NCBI GenBank assembly: GCA_034414595.1
Contig: DAOULY010000002.1
Location: 124,001-188,000 of the forward strand
DNA: 64,000 nucleotides
Direction: 5' to 3'
Source: DAOULY01 sp034414595
Lineage (GTDB): Bacteria > Chloroflexota > Dehalococcoidia > SZUA-161 > JAUWZY01
The position numbers and the translations under genes were made by a program. The notes beneath the pieces were generated by a model, which saw nothing but the letters and a program-made list of their open reading frames with translations, did no database searches and was not told the DNA's origin. Below are positions 34,118 to 43,556 of this stretch, in pieces (position 1 is the first letter of the stretch; each line of letters opens with the position of its first letter).

Positions 34118-35443
34118 ATGGCTAAGAAATATCGCGCCCTCTGGAACAAGAATATGGAGGCAATTTCCCAAGATGAGCTACATGCGCTGCATCAAGAGAA
34201 GCTATTAAAGCAAGTCAAGTACGTTGCTGAGAATTCACCTCTATATAAGGAGAAATTCAAGAAGGCGGGGTTGGAGGTCGGTGATATTAAGCGACTTGAG
34301 GACATCGTAAAGATACCTTTCACCGAGAAAGGAGAGCTGCGAGAGGCCCAGCTGAGCCACCCGCCGGTGGGGAAACACAGAGCCTGTCCGGTGGATGATT
34401 TGGTCCGGGTCTATTCCTCAAGCGGCACCACCGGGGTGCCTACCTATCTCGGCCTTACTGAGCATGATATCGGAATACACACCGAGGCCATAGCCAGGTT
34501 CTGTTGGGCCGGCGGAATTAGGCCCGATAGCATAGTGGTCAGCATACCAACAGCCCCATTTATCGCTGACACCTTCCGCGAGGGTATCGAGAGGACCGGG
34601 GCAGTTCATGTCCCCACCGGATTTAACACCGACCGGGTCATTGCCGCCTTCCAATTCCAGGCGGCCAACGCCCTGCACTCCACCGTTTCCTTCTGGTCCT
34701 ATCTTCTGGATGAGGTGGAGAAGAAGGGGCTCAACCCGAGGGAGCTCGGCATACGAACCATAGTGGGTGGTGCCGAAGGTGGGACAAAGGTGGTGCGGCC
34801 CCGCATCGAGGAAGCATTTGGGGCTACAGTGATCGAGGGCATGGGCATGGGCGAGATGACCTGCGTCATCTGGGGAGAGTGCGTCCAGCACCGGGGCAAC
34901 GGGATGCATTACTTAGCACAGGGGCTGGTTCACGTTGAACTCATTGATCCCGAGAGCGGCAAGCAGCTCAAGGTAAAAGACGGAGTCACCGGCGAGATAG
35001 TTTACACCGCTCTGGAACACCAGTGCATGCCCCTGATCCGCTACCGCGCCCGTGACCATGTGCACGTGCTATCCACTGCTAAATGCGACTGCGGCCGGAC
35101 TGGATATCGCATCGAGGTGATGGGGCGGACTGATGACATGCTCACCGTTCTCGGAGTCAACGTCTACCCTCTGGCGATAAAAGACGTCGTCTCCACCCTC
35201 AGGCCCAAGGTCAGCGGTGAGATTGAGGTTCAACTGGACAAGCCGGGCCCTGCGGTAGAGCCGCCGATGAAGATAAAGGTGGAACTAGGTGAGCAGCCCG
35301 GCGATCGGGGTGCACTGAAGAGGCAGGTGGAGAATCTGCTCCGTGACAAGCTCATCTTTCGCGCCGAGGTTGAGCTGGTCAGCGAACTGCCAAAATATGC
35401 CTACAAAGGAAAGTTGGTGAGAAAGCTCTACGAGGAGCGCTGA
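34118..35443 (+). CDS. phenylacetate-CoA ligase-like (PaaK family) adenylate-forming enzyme
   Basis: 441 residues. AMP-binding motif VYSSSGTTGVPTYLGLT (near residue 100), EGMGMGEMT, RYRARDHV and the C-terminal GRTDDMLTVLGVNVYPLAIKD are those of PaaK-type ligases, which activate aromatic acids with ATP and CoA. AGGAGG sits just before ATG 34118. In this window it is one of two ligases that could supply aryl-CoA to the Bam-like reductase. The acid used (phenylacetate, benzoate or another) cannot be read from sequence. Confidence 0.85.
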   Translation: MAKKYRALWNKNMEAISQDELHALHQEKLLKQVKYVAENSPLYKEKFKKAGLEVGDIKRLEDIVKIPFTEKGELREAQLSHPPVGKHRACPVDDLVRVYSSSGTTGVPTYLGLTEHDIGIHTEAIARFCWAGGIRPDSIVVSIPTAPFIADTFREGIERTGAVHVPTGFNTDRVIAAFQFQAANALHSTVSFWSYLLDEVEKKGLNPRELGIRTIVGGAEGGTKVVRPRIEEAFGATVIEGMGMGEMTCVIWGECVQHRGNGMHYLAQGLVHVELIDPESGKQLKVKDGVTGEIVYTALEHQCMPLIRYRARDHVHVLSTAKCDCGRTGYRIEVMGRTDDMLTVLGVNVYPLAIKDVVSTLRPKVSGEIEVQLDKPGPAVEPPMKIKVELGEQPGDRGALKRQVENLLRDKLIFRAEVELVSELPKYAYKGKLVRKLYEER

Positions 35444-35459
35444 GCACTGCACGATAGAG

Positions 35460-35571
35460 TCATGCCTGTTTCGGCGCATCCTTGGTGACGTAGTCCAGCA
35501 CCACTTCGATGGGGTCACCCGGCCGGATTACTTTGCCCACTCCCACCTCCAGCAACCTGGGGATGGCCTTT
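35460..35571 (-). pseudogene. 3' fragment of a MOSC-like domain
   Basis: A minus-strand frame of about 36 codons ends at TGA 35460-35462 and reads LLEVGVGKVIRPGDPIEV then VLDYVTKDAPKQA. This is the closing strand of a MOSC (molybdenum cofactor sulfurase C-terminal) domain. It has a TAA directly upstream and no start codon, so it is a relic. The rest of 35444-35644 is empty. Confidence 0.4.
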
Positions 35572-35644
35572 TATAGCTCCCGGCCACGCTTTTATCTTCA
35601 TCTAACACCGACTTATTGAACATATAAATTGCCTTCAATTAGCT

Positions 35645-36061
35645 TCATACTTGCCCAGTGGTCATCTCCCGTCCAGAGGTCATGCAGTTGACAACCTCTT
35701 GGATCAGACTCCCAGGCCCGAAGACACCCTTGACCCCCATCTTTAGTAATTCAGCGATATCTTCCTTCGGGAATACGCCACCAATTACAACCGAAACATC
35801 CTCCATGTGCTTTTCCTGCAATATCTTCATCACGACTGAGGTGTCATAAATTGCCCCTTCGCTGTAGAAGCTCAAGCCGATGACATCGGCTCCCTCTTGC
35901 ATGGCTACCTGAGCAACTTCTTCCGGGACTCGATATCTGATGAAGATGACCTCCATCCCCGCCTCCCTAAGCATCTGGGCCACATATCTGATCCCACGAT
36001 CATGCATATCGAGCTCAGAGTGGGCCAGAAGCACCCGAAGTCCTTCATCCCGTGTAGCCAT
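35645..36061 (-). CDS. B12-binding small subunit of an acyl-CoA mutase
   Basis: 138 residues of the methylmalonyl-CoA mutase C-terminal cobalamin-binding fold. The base-off motif is DMHDRG (His20 as lower Co ligand), with VIGLSFYSEG and VIGGVFP later. ATG 36061 lies inside the end of the catalytic subunit gene (17-bp overlap), so the two are made together. An open frame up to 36109 is not used. Confidence 0.88.
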   Translation of the reverse strand: MATRDEGLRVLLAHSELDMHDRGIRYVAQMLREAGMEVIFIRYRVPEEVAQVAMQEGADVIGLSFYSEGAIYDTSVVMKILQEKHMEDVSVVIGGVFPKEDIAELLKMGVKGVFGPGSLIQEVVNCMTSGREMTTGQV

Positions 36062-37772
36062 AGCCAAATACCTCCTTGAGCAATCGCTGCACTTCCCCGA
36101 GTGTAGCATCGGCCCTGAATGCGTCGATCACAGCCGGCATCAGCGAGCCGCAGGAGCTGGGCCAATCGTCAACAAGCCTTTGCGCTGCCACTTTGACATC
36201 GCTCAGTGCCTGGGCGGTTTTCTCATTGTCGCGCCCGGCCCTGAACTCTCTCACACGCGTTATAGCGTCATCCTCAACCTTGGGGTCAACTTTAAATACT
36301 CTTGTCTCCGGTTGTTCCGGTAGCCTATATTTGTTTGCGCCGACAATGACTTTCTCGCCATTGCCCACCTTGCGCTGGTGCTCGTTGGCTGATCTTTCGA
36401 TCTCTCGCCTTAGCCAGCCATCGTCCCAGCATTTGATATAGCCGCCGCGGTCATCTATCTGCCCTAGCAGCTTCCATACCTCCTCTTCTATCCTGTTTGT
36501 CAGCCATTCAAGATAGTATGCACCACCCAGAGGATCAACGACATGGGGGATGTTGGTTTCATGATATAAGATTTGTTGAGTTCTAACGGCGATCTGTGCT
36601 GCTTCCTCGGTGGGAATGCACAGGCCTTCATCATAGGAAACGGTCCAGATACCATCGACCCCAGCCAGCACACCAGCCAGGGCCATGAGTGTGACGCGGA
36701 TGATGTTGTTCAGGGGCTCTTGGGCTGTTAACGCTGAGCCAGCCGTTTGCGGCCAACTCTTGTAGCATAGTGATTCCGGATTCTTGCAGCCGAACCTCTC
36801 CGTGAAGATCTTGGCCCACATCCTGCGCTTGGCTCTGAATTTGGCGATCTCCTCGAAGAAATCCATTCCGACGTGATCGTGCCCGTAAAACCCAGGCACA
36901 ATCACGTCCGGGTCGAGCCCAACCTTAATGCATTCATCAGTGATGGCGATAGCCGTGGCCAAGGTGAAGGCAACCTCTTGGATTGCATTTGCTCCGCATT
37001 CAGCAGGATTGTATCCGGTAATGCTCTGATGACGAACCAAAGGCATGAAATCATGACAGTATTTGATCAGTTCCACCATCAGCTTCATGGCGCCACGAGG
37101 AGGAAAGCAAGCAATGTCCCAGTACCATTGCCCATAGAGCAGGTTGTTGGCCTTCATGCGCAGCTTGTGCTGGGGAACGCCATGCCGCTCAGCGTTTACT
37201 ATGTACATGGCAACAGCAACCATTGAGCTGTTGATAGCGATGAGTATCGTCTCCACTTCATCCAGAGGTGCCCCGGCACACAACGCTTCCATGTCTTCCA
37301 TTGTGGAAAGTGACAGACCACCACGCCCAACTCTGCCCCGAGCTTCAGGCTCATCGGGATCATACCCTTGCATTGTGACGGAGTCGATGAGCAAGGTGAA
37401 CGGTGCTGGCCTGTCCGTGCCCACGCTTTGCGACATACCGAGCCTTTCCAAGAACTCCCGCCTTCTCCTGGTATCTTCACCGCTACCGAAGGCATAGCCG
37501 ATGCGCATCATCCAGGGCTCAACCTGATATCGGAGCGGGCTATGGCCTCGAGTATATGGGTATTCGCCAGGCAAGCCAATCTCCCCATATTCCATGCCCT
37601 CGCTGTCTGTTGGTGTGTACACTGGCTTCAGCGGGATGCCCGAGGTCGTGGTTGCTGTCTTGACCTCTTGTTCGCCATAGGCCTCCAAGCAATCCCTCTG
37701 CCACTGTTCCTCCAGGGCTTTGACTTTGTTCAATACCTGTTCTGAGAACATCCCAGCCACCTTTTGCCCCAC
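36045..37772 (-). CDS. B12-dependent acyl-CoA mutase, catalytic subunit (methylmalonyl-CoA mutase family)
   Basis: 575 residues. The TIM-barrel mutase fold is clear (YTRGHSPLRYQVEPW, QTAGSALTAQEPLNNIIRV, PTEEAAQIAVRTQQI, DPLGGAYYLEWLT). Residues that bind succinyl/methylmalonyl-CoA in the classical enzyme are changed: the usual SGYHIREAGA reads TGYNPAECGA (His to Asn), RPWTIR reads EPWMMR, and NAHNDFFEE reads GHDHVGMDFFEE. The substrate is therefore probably another branched acyl-CoA. It forms a two-gene unit with the B12-binding subunit. A minus-strand promoter lies just upstream. Confidence 0.85.
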   Translation of the reverse strand: MGQKVAGMFSEQVLNKVKALEEQWQRDCLEAYGEQEVKTATTTSGIPLKPVYTPTDSEGMEYGEIGLPGEYPYTRGHSPLRYQVEPWMMRIGYAFGSGEDTRRRREFLERLGMSQSVGTDRPAPFTLLIDSVTMQGYDPDEPEARGRVGRGGLSLSTMEDMEALCAGAPLDEVETILIAINSSMVAVAMYIVNAERHGVPQHKLRMKANNLLYGQWYWDIACFPPRGAMKLMVELIKYCHDFMPLVRHQSITGYNPAECGANAIQEVAFTLATAIAITDECIKVGLDPDVIVPGFYGHDHVGMDFFEEIAKFRAKRRMWAKIFTERFGCKNPESLCYKSWPQTAGSALTAQEPLNNIIRVTLMALAGVLAGVDGIWTVSYDEGLCIPTEEAAQIAVRTQQILYHETNIPHVVDPLGGAYYLEWLTNRIEEEVWKLLGQIDDRGGYIKCWDDGWLRREIERSANEHQRKVGNGEKVIVGANKYRLPEQPETRVFKVDPKVEDDAITRVREFRAGRDNEKTAQALSDVKVAAQRLVDDWPSSCGSLMPAVIDAFRADATLGEVQRLLKEVFGYGYTG

Positions 37773-37794
37773 TAGAATTTTTTAGCCTAGCCAC

Positions 37795-37823
37795 AATTTA
37801 TGAAATATTGCCAAAATTGTCAA
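37795..37823 (-). promoter_or_regulatory. promoter of the acyl-CoA mutase operon
   Basis: On the minus strand TTGACA (37823-37818), 17 bp, TAAATT (37800-37795), about 23 bp before ATG 37772. Confidence 0.5.
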
Positions 37824-37840
37824 TATCGGCGCTTTTCCTC

Positions 37841-37856
37841 TTGACAAATTCGTCAA
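37841..37856. promoter_or_regulatory. inverted repeat TTGAC-N6-GTCAA
   Basis: A symmetric site between the mutase operon and the divergent swivel-protein operon. The left arm doubles as a -35 for the plus strand. It is a candidate operator; the regulator is unknown. Confidence 0.35.
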
Positions 37857-38029
37857 AAGTGGTTAACCTTTGATTAATTTACCTGCAGTGTGTGTAGGTT
37901 GGGCCACAAGTCGAGGTGCAGGGAACAGGCCGCGCAAGATAAACTTTGTGAAGGAGGAGAGGTGAGATGAGATGAGATGCTTCTCCAGATGACCCCGGAT
38001 CTAATGAACATATATATGGAGGAGGACAA

Positions 38030-39697
38030 ATGGGAGGCTATTATAACTGGCCGACGACTATGGAGTTCGATGAGGAAAGAGATTTCAATGAATATCATAA
38101 ATGCTGGACGTTGTTCGGGACATTCTGCATACCTGCGCCGAGACCCCTCTGTCTCTGGGGCTGCGCCGCTTGGAACGAGATCGGCATGTCAGCGGTTTGC
38201 GCGAGGTTATCCGTGCCCACCAACGAGGCCTGGACCAGCGTGACCAAAGACGGCTACTGGTACTTCTCAGTGGTGGAAATCCCGCGAGAGGACTGGCAAC
38301 AGCGTGAGCCGGCATTCAGAGAGAGGATGACCCCGTTCATCGAGGACTTTGAGCGGGAATGGAGAGGCCGGCTGGTCCCTGAGCTACTGGCTTGCTATGA
38401 CCCGGTCAAGAAGGCCGATGTGGAGAACATGAGCAACGTGGAACTCGTGGACCTCTGGGACCACTTTGCCAAAGTTGTTGTCTGGAAGCAGTGGGAAGTC
38501 CACATGGGGGCGATGTTCCCCGTCTACTGGCTCTACGGGCTTTTTGAGGATATGTGCCGCGAGCTAATCGGGATAGATGGCACACACCCTCAGTTCAAGG
38601 CCCTGATGGGCGGCTTTGAGAGTGCGATGCAGGACCTGGAGCGGGGACTATGGCAACTGGGCGACCGGGCTAAAGAGCTGGGGCTGGAGCCGGTCTTCCA
38701 GGCGACCCCGGATGATGAGCAGCTCCTGTCCAAACTGGAGGAGAGCGAATCGGGTCGGAAATGGGTTCAGGAGCTTAATGATTTCCTCCAGGTGTATGGC
38801 TGGCGGACGCGCCACTTTATCCGTTTTGATGTCCCCAGCTGGGTGGAGAAGCCGAGCGAGGCGCTCCCGGACATCAGGCGGGCTATGGCCAGAGGCGGGA
38901 CTTTCATCCTCGATGAGGAGCGCCAGCGCCTGGTCGAGGAAAGAGAACAGGCAGAAAAAGACGTCCTCTCTCACGTGCCTTCAGAAAAGAGGGAGATGTT
39001 TGAGAAGCTGATGCGGGGAGCTCAGTGGTGCGGCAGATGGAGTGAGGACCACGTTCCTTACTGCGAGTGGACTATGAATGCATTGGGACGCAAGGTCACC
39101 AAAGAGATAGCAAAAAGATTTGTCCAGGCCGGGGTTATCGACGAGCCTGATGACATCTATTTCCTCCTGCCCGATGAGATAAGAAGGCCACTCCTGGTTA
39201 TGCCCAGATGTCGTATGCAGAAGACGGCTGGGATAAGAAAACAGCAATGGCAGGAGTTCCTGAAGCAAGAGCCTCCACCGTTCATCGGCGACCCCAGCGT
39301 ATTGGGACCACAGGCGGCGGTGAATGCCCCGCTGCGCATATTGGCCCCGCACCCGATGGTCAAGCCGGAGTTAAAGGCCGATCTCTACGGCACCGGCTCC
39401 TCAGCGGGGGTTGTGGAAGGGACTGCCCGGGTGATCATGAGCGAGGCTGAGTTCTCCCAGCTTCAGCCCGGGGAGATCTTAGTAGCGCCCTTTACACATT
39501 CGGCCTGGACGTCACTTTTCTGGCTGGCCAAAGGGGCGGTCACCGACCACGGGGGCTCCCTGGCCCATGCCGTGATCATAGGCCGGGAGTACGGTATACC
39601 CGTTGTCGCCGCTACTATAGAGGCGACCCAGAAGATCAAGACCGGCATGAGAGTCAGAGTTGACGGCGACAACTGCTGCGTCTATATCTTGGAATGA
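38030..39697 (+). CDS. PEP-utilising-enzyme swivel-domain protein, paralogue 1
   Basis: 555 residues. The last 110 residues form the phosphohistidine swivel domain of PEP synthase, phenylphosphate synthase and rifampin phosphotransferase (catalytic His513 in GGSLAHAVIIGREYGIPVV). The N-terminal 400 residues are helical and unassigned. No ATP-grasp domain is fused or encoded nearby, so phosphate must come from a partner elsewhere, or the His domain has another role. GGAGGAGGA precedes ATG 38030. It heads a five-gene operon with a close paralogue, two FAD oxidoreductases and an SDR, and is unlike any pathway I can name. Confidence 0.78.
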   Translation: MGGYYNWPTTMEFDEERDFNEYHKCWTLFGTFCIPAPRPLCLWGCAAWNEIGMSAVCARLSVPTNEAWTSVTKDGYWYFSVVEIPREDWQQREPAFRERMTPFIEDFEREWRGRLVPELLACYDPVKKADVENMSNVELVDLWDHFAKVVVWKQWEVHMGAMFPVYWLYGLFEDMCRELIGIDGTHPQFKALMGGFESAMQDLERGLWQLGDRAKELGLEPVFQATPDDEQLLSKLEESESGRKWVQELNDFLQVYGWRTRHFIRFDVPSWVEKPSEALPDIRRAMARGGTFILDEERQRLVEEREQAEKDVLSHVPSEKREMFEKLMRGAQWCGRWSEDHVPYCEWTMNALGRKVTKEIAKRFVQAGVIDEPDDIYFLLPDEIRRPLLVMPRCRMQKTAGIRKQQWQEFLKQEPPPFIGDPSVLGPQAAVNAPLRILAPHPMVKPELKADLYGTGSSAGVVEGTARVIMSEAEFSQLQPGEILVAPFTHSAWTSLFWLAKGAVTDHGGSLAHAVIIGREYGIPVVAATIEATQKIKTGMRVRVDGDNCCVYILE

Positions 39698-39801
39698 AAT
39701 AGAATAGAGAATAGCAAAACGATAAGGGGGTGGGAGTATGCGATAGCAATATCGTCAAAGGTAAGTAACTGCATCATAGTCTAACTTGGAAGGAGGAGGA
39801 A

Positions 39802-41475
39802 ATGCCGGCATACAAAGATTTGTTGACCTATCTGGAGCTTGACGAGGAGCGGGATCTTCAGGAATATGAAGTGTGGTGTTGTGATGTAAAGGACTGCGTC
39901 CCTGCGCTCAAGCCAATGGAGCTTTGGAATTTCGCTAACGGACCTGTGACCGCCATGCCATATGGCACCGACTTTCACCAGCTACCCTTTCGGACCCCCG
40001 ACTGGAGGACTAAAGACGGCTTCATCTATCTAACGGGGATAAGGCTACCCGATGAGGAGAGGAAGCGGCGTGAGCCCATCTTCAGGGAGAGGATAGCCCC
40101 CTGGATCGATGACTTCGGGGCGCTGTGGCGAGGCAAATACTATGCCGAGCTTGAGCAGCGATTCCAGCAGCTCAAGAAGGTGAATCTGGCGGCGCTCAGC
40201 GATGGAGAGCTCCGCGCCTATTTGGATGACTTTGTTCGCTATTACCAGCGGAACTGGGATGTCCACTTCATAGGTCACTATGTTGCTTTTCCTCTCCTCG
40301 GGCTCTTCGAGGACGTCTGCAAGGAGCTCCTGGGGATCGATGAAGGGGACCCCCAATTCAAGGCATTGCTATCCGGCTTTGATAACAGGCTCTATGAGAT
40401 AGACCGGGGGTTCTACCGCCTGGGGTCCAGGGCTATCGAACTGGGGCTGGCCAAGACATTTGAGGCCGTACCCGATGATGAGGCAGTCCTCAAGGAGCTT
40501 GAGCAGAGCGATGCCGGGAGGAAGTGGCTCGAGGAGCTTCGCAGATACCTGGTCGACGAAAGCTGTGGCTTCCGGACGATTCGGGTATTCGATGTCACCA
40601 CACCCACATGGGTGGAGAAGCCGAGCGGGGCGATGTTCATTATCAGGATGGCCATAGACAAAGGGGGCTCTTTCCTCCTGGACGAGGAGCACGAGCGGCT
40701 GGTTAAACAGAGGGAGGAAACGGAGAAGGAAGTCCTGGCCCGGATTCCTTTCGAGAAGAGAGAAATGTTTAGGAAGCTCCTGGAGGCTGCCAGGTGGATC
40801 GGCAGATATTGCGAGGAGCACCAGATTCCCTGTGAGTTCTATGCCAATGGATTGAGCCGGCACATGCTCGGGGAGATCGGGAAACGACTTACCCGCACCG
40901 GCATCATTGAGGAGCCTGAGGATATCCTTTTCCTCATACCTGAGGAGATGAGGGGCCATTTGGTGAATGGTGGCCTTGGCAAGGGTAATGTACGCAAATT
41001 GGTCCAGACAAGAAAGGACCAATACGAGCAAAATTGCAAGGCCGAGTTCCCTATATTCATCGGCGATATGGAGAAGGTTGGTGGAGTGGTCACCGAGGAG
41101 GTCGTCCTGTTGCGCGTGGTCGCCGGCATGCCCATTGTCAAGCCTGAGCTCAAGGCAGATATCTATGGCTCTAACTCAGCTCCGGGGGTTGCTGAAGGCA
41201 CTGCCCGGGTGGTCTTCGGCGCGGAGGAATTCCACCTGGTCCAGCCTGGGGAGATCCTGATCTGCCCGGGCACGGCCCCGGCCTGGACGCCTCTCTTCGG
41301 CATAGTTGCGGGTGTGGTCGGCGATTCCGGCGGTGCGTTGAGCCATGCCGTAATAATAGGTCGGGAATTCGGCATTCCGGCTGTCGTCGGCACCATGGAG
41401 GGCACCAGGAAAATCAAGACCGGACAGAGAGTGAGGGTTGACGGCGACAACTGCTGCATCTATATCTTGGAATGA
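39802..41475 (+). CDS. PEP-utilising-enzyme swivel-domain protein, paralogue 2
   Basis: 557 residues, collinear with the preceding gene from the N-terminus (LELDEERDLQEYEVW against MEFDEERDFNEYHKCW) to the shared ending RVRVDGDNCC(V/I)YILE. The swivel His is His515 (GGALSHAVIIGREFGIPAV). The two probably form a heteromeric complex. GGAGGAGG precedes ATG 39802. The 3' end and the DNA after it were duplicated, leaving a broken copy at 41596-41700. Confidence 0.78.
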   Translation: MPAYKDLLTYLELDEERDLQEYEVWCCDVKDCVPALKPMELWNFANGPVTAMPYGTDFHQLPFRTPDWRTKDGFIYLTGIRLPDEERKRREPIFRERIAPWIDDFGALWRGKYYAELEQRFQQLKKVNLAALSDGELRAYLDDFVRYYQRNWDVHFIGHYVAFPLLGLFEDVCKELLGIDEGDPQFKALLSGFDNRLYEIDRGFYRLGSRAIELGLAKTFEAVPDDEAVLKELEQSDAGRKWLEELRRYLVDESCGFRTIRVFDVTTPTWVEKPSGAMFIIRMAIDKGGSFLLDEEHERLVKQREETEKEVLARIPFEKREMFRKLLEAARWIGRYCEEHQIPCEFYANGLSRHMLGEIGKRLTRTGIIEEPEDILFLIPEEMRGHLVNGGLGKGNVRKLVQTRKDQYEQNCKAEFPIFIGDMEKVGGVVTEEVVLLRVVAGMPIVKPELKADIYGSNSAPGVAEGTARVVFGAEEFHLVQPGEILICPGTAPAWTPLFGIVAGVVGDSGGALSHAVIIGREFGIPAVVGTMEGTRKIKTGQRVRVDGDNCCIYILE

Positions 41476-41812
41476 AATAGCTAACCTAACTTTATAGCAA
41501 GGGCCCCTGATAGCAAAGGCACCTGGCCGAGCAGCAATTCGGGGCGCAGAGGGAAAAGGGGGTTTTTTTTGCCTTGCCAGGTGTTTAGTGATCCCTATTT
41601 CGGCTATCGTCGGCACCATGGAGAGCACTCAGGAAAATCAAGACCGGGCAGAGGGTCAGGGTTGACGGTGACAACTGTTGCGTCTATATTTTGGAGTGAA
41701 TAGCTAACCTAACCAAATATAGCAAGGGCACCTGATAGCAAAGGCACCTGGCCAGGCAGCAATTCGGGGCTCAGAACGGCAAAGATGTGTTGTGCCTTGC
41801 CAGATGTCAAGT
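41374..41812 (+). repeat. tandem duplication of the 3' end and trailer of the swivel gene
   Basis: About 41374-41577 and 41596-41812 are two copies of one segment. Each has the last coding bases of the swivel gene, then CTAACCTAAC, a GCAAAGGCACCTGGCC block, CAGCAATTCGGGGC and GCCTTGCCAG. Arms CACCTGGC and GCCAGGTG in copy one can form a long-loop stem. This fills the 41476-41850 gap. Confidence 0.7.
41596..41700 (+). pseudogene. 3' remnant of a third swivel-domain gene
   Basis: About 105 bp matching the last codons of the gene ending at 41475 (TCGTCGGCACCATGGAG, GTTGACGG-GACAACTG, ending TTGGAGTGA). A frameshift is visible around GAGAGCACTCAGGAAAATC. It has no start and no upstream coding part. 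It is the trace of a duplication or of a deleted third paralogue. Confidence 0.6.
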
Positions 41813-41850
41813 TATGCTTTGTTTGAATCCTGGGACAAAAGGAGGGCTAA

Positions 41851-43464
41851 GTGTCCAAATATGATGGCATAATCATCGGTGCCGGGCCAAATGGACTTAC
41901 GGTAGGTGCCTACTTGGCCAAAGCAGGGCTCAAGGTGCTGCTACTGGACAAGAGATTTGAATTGGGTGGCGGGCTTTGCACCGAGATGATAACCATCCCC
42001 GGCTTTTTGCACAATATCGATGCCGTGTATCACATGATGGTGGATTATGCCCCGGTGTTCCAGGACCTCAGGCTGGAGGAAGACTACGGCCTGAAGTGGG
42101 CTTACCCCGAGCTCCAGTTCGCCATGCCCTTCGCCGACGGCAGTGCCATCTGCCTCTACACCGATGTCGATAAGTCATGCCAATCCATAGCCAAGTTCTC
42201 CCATAAGGACGCCGAGGCTTACCGAGAGATTTATCACAAGTACAAAGCCTATGTGGACACGTTTCTGGCCCCGGCGGTGTACCATGAGGCGCTGCCAGGA
42301 CAAGAGCAAACGGCCAAGCTGCGAGCGGCGGAACTCGGGCGCGAGCTAAGCGAACTCACCGAGCGCACCCCAAGGAGCATCGTGGAAGGGATCTTTGAGA
42401 ACGATCGGGTGCGGGCCTTCTTCCTGTACCTCGCCTGCATGTGGGGCTTGGACTGCGATGTCCCCGGCTTGGGCTACCTGGTACCGTTCTACATCAACCG
42501 GGCCACCAATTACCGGCTATCTGTTGGTGGCTCTTATCACCTGGCATACCTGATGAGCAACGTGATCTACGACCACGGGGGGATGCTCATGGCCAGTCAA
42601 TTGATCAACAGGATCATAGTGGAGGACGGGGTAGCAAGGGGAGTGGAGCTCGATGATGGTACAGTGATCGAAGCCAACAAGTTCGTCTGCAGCAGCATTG
42701 ATCCCCAACAGACTTTCCTCAAGCTTGTCGGCGAGCAGCATCTGGCCCCCGAGTTCACAACGAAGATCAAGAACTGGCAATGGGAGGAGTGGAGCCTGTT
42801 CGGTGTCCATCTGGCCCTCGATGCCGCACCTCAATTCGCCGCCGCTGACCCCGATCTTAACCAGGCTTTCATCTGCGTTCTGGGCTACGAAAGCGAGCAG
42901 GACTTGATAAATCACTGGCAGGCGATAAAGCGGGGGGAGCTCACCGATGGTGGCTTCAACTGCTGCTTCCCCAGCATCCACGACCACACTCAGGCACCTC
43001 GAGGTCGACACACCGGGCTCATCTCTCAATTTGCCCCCTACGACCTCAAGGAAGGAGGCTCCGAAGCCTGGTACCGCAGCATCCGAGAGCAATACGCTGA
43101 CCGTGCCCTGGCGACGTTGCGCAGATACATCCCCAATATGACCGAAGAGCATATTCTGTGGCGATACATCTCCACCCCTCTCGATATCGGGAACAAGTTT
43201 GCCGACATGGTTAAAGGGTCCATTAAACAGGGAGCATATCTCCCATCTCAAATTGGCTATCTCAGGCCCAATGAGGAGTGCTCTAACCATCGCACCCCGA
43301 TCCAGAATCTCTACATCTGCGGTGCCTCTACTGCCCCCGGGGGCGGATTGATTTGGGGCCCCGGCTATAATGCAGCCAACAGAATAGCCGAGGACTTGGG
43401 AATTGAAAAGTGGTGGTCAGAGCCTGAGATCGTAGCTCAGGCCCGGGCCCAGGGTTTGCTATAG
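41851..43464 (+). CDS. FAD-dependent oxidoreductase (CrtI/phytoene-desaturase-like), paralogue 1
   Basis: 537 residues. The N-terminal FAD fold IIIGAGPNGLTVGAYLAKAG, then GGGLCTEM, and the C-terminal FAD-contact region (YICGASTAPGGGLIWGPGYNAA) define the amine-oxidase/CrtI superfamily, here of the soluble NAD(P)/FAD type. No carotenoid gene is nearby, so a pigment role is unlikely. It may be a desaturase or dehydrogenase for a ring or isoprenoid-like substrate. GTG 41851 is preceded by AGGAGG. Third gene of the operon. Confidence 0.8.
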   Translation: MSKYDGIIIGAGPNGLTVGAYLAKAGLKVLLLDKRFELGGGLCTEMITIPGFLHNIDAVYHMMVDYAPVFQDLRLEEDYGLKWAYPELQFAMPFADGSAICLYTDVDKSCQSIAKFSHKDAEAYREIYHKYKAYVDTFLAPAVYHEALPGQEQTAKLRAAELGRELSELTERTPRSIVEGIFENDRVRAFFLYLACMWGLDCDVPGLGYLVPFYINRATNYRLSVGGSYHLAYLMSNVIYDHGGMLMASQLINRIIVEDGVARGVELDDGTVIEANKFVCSSIDPQQTFLKLVGEQHLAPEFTTKIKNWQWEEWSLFGVHLALDAAPQFAAADPDLNQAFICVLGYESEQDLINHWQAIKRGELTDGGFNCCFPSIHDHTQAPRGRHTGLISQFAPYDLKEGGSEAWYRSIREQYADRALATLRRYIPNMTEEHILWRYISTPLDIGNKFADMVKGSIKQGAYLPSQIGYLRPNEECSNHRTPIQNLYICGASTAPGGGLIWGPGYNAANRIAEDLGIEKWWSEPEIVAQARAQGLL

Positions 43465-43556
43465 GCGCTCCTGTTGCCTTGGGCTCAGGCTCAAAACATC
43501 GGATCGCTGTGGTATTTCTCTCCGCAAATCCATAACTAAGGTAGGAGGCCAGGGGA

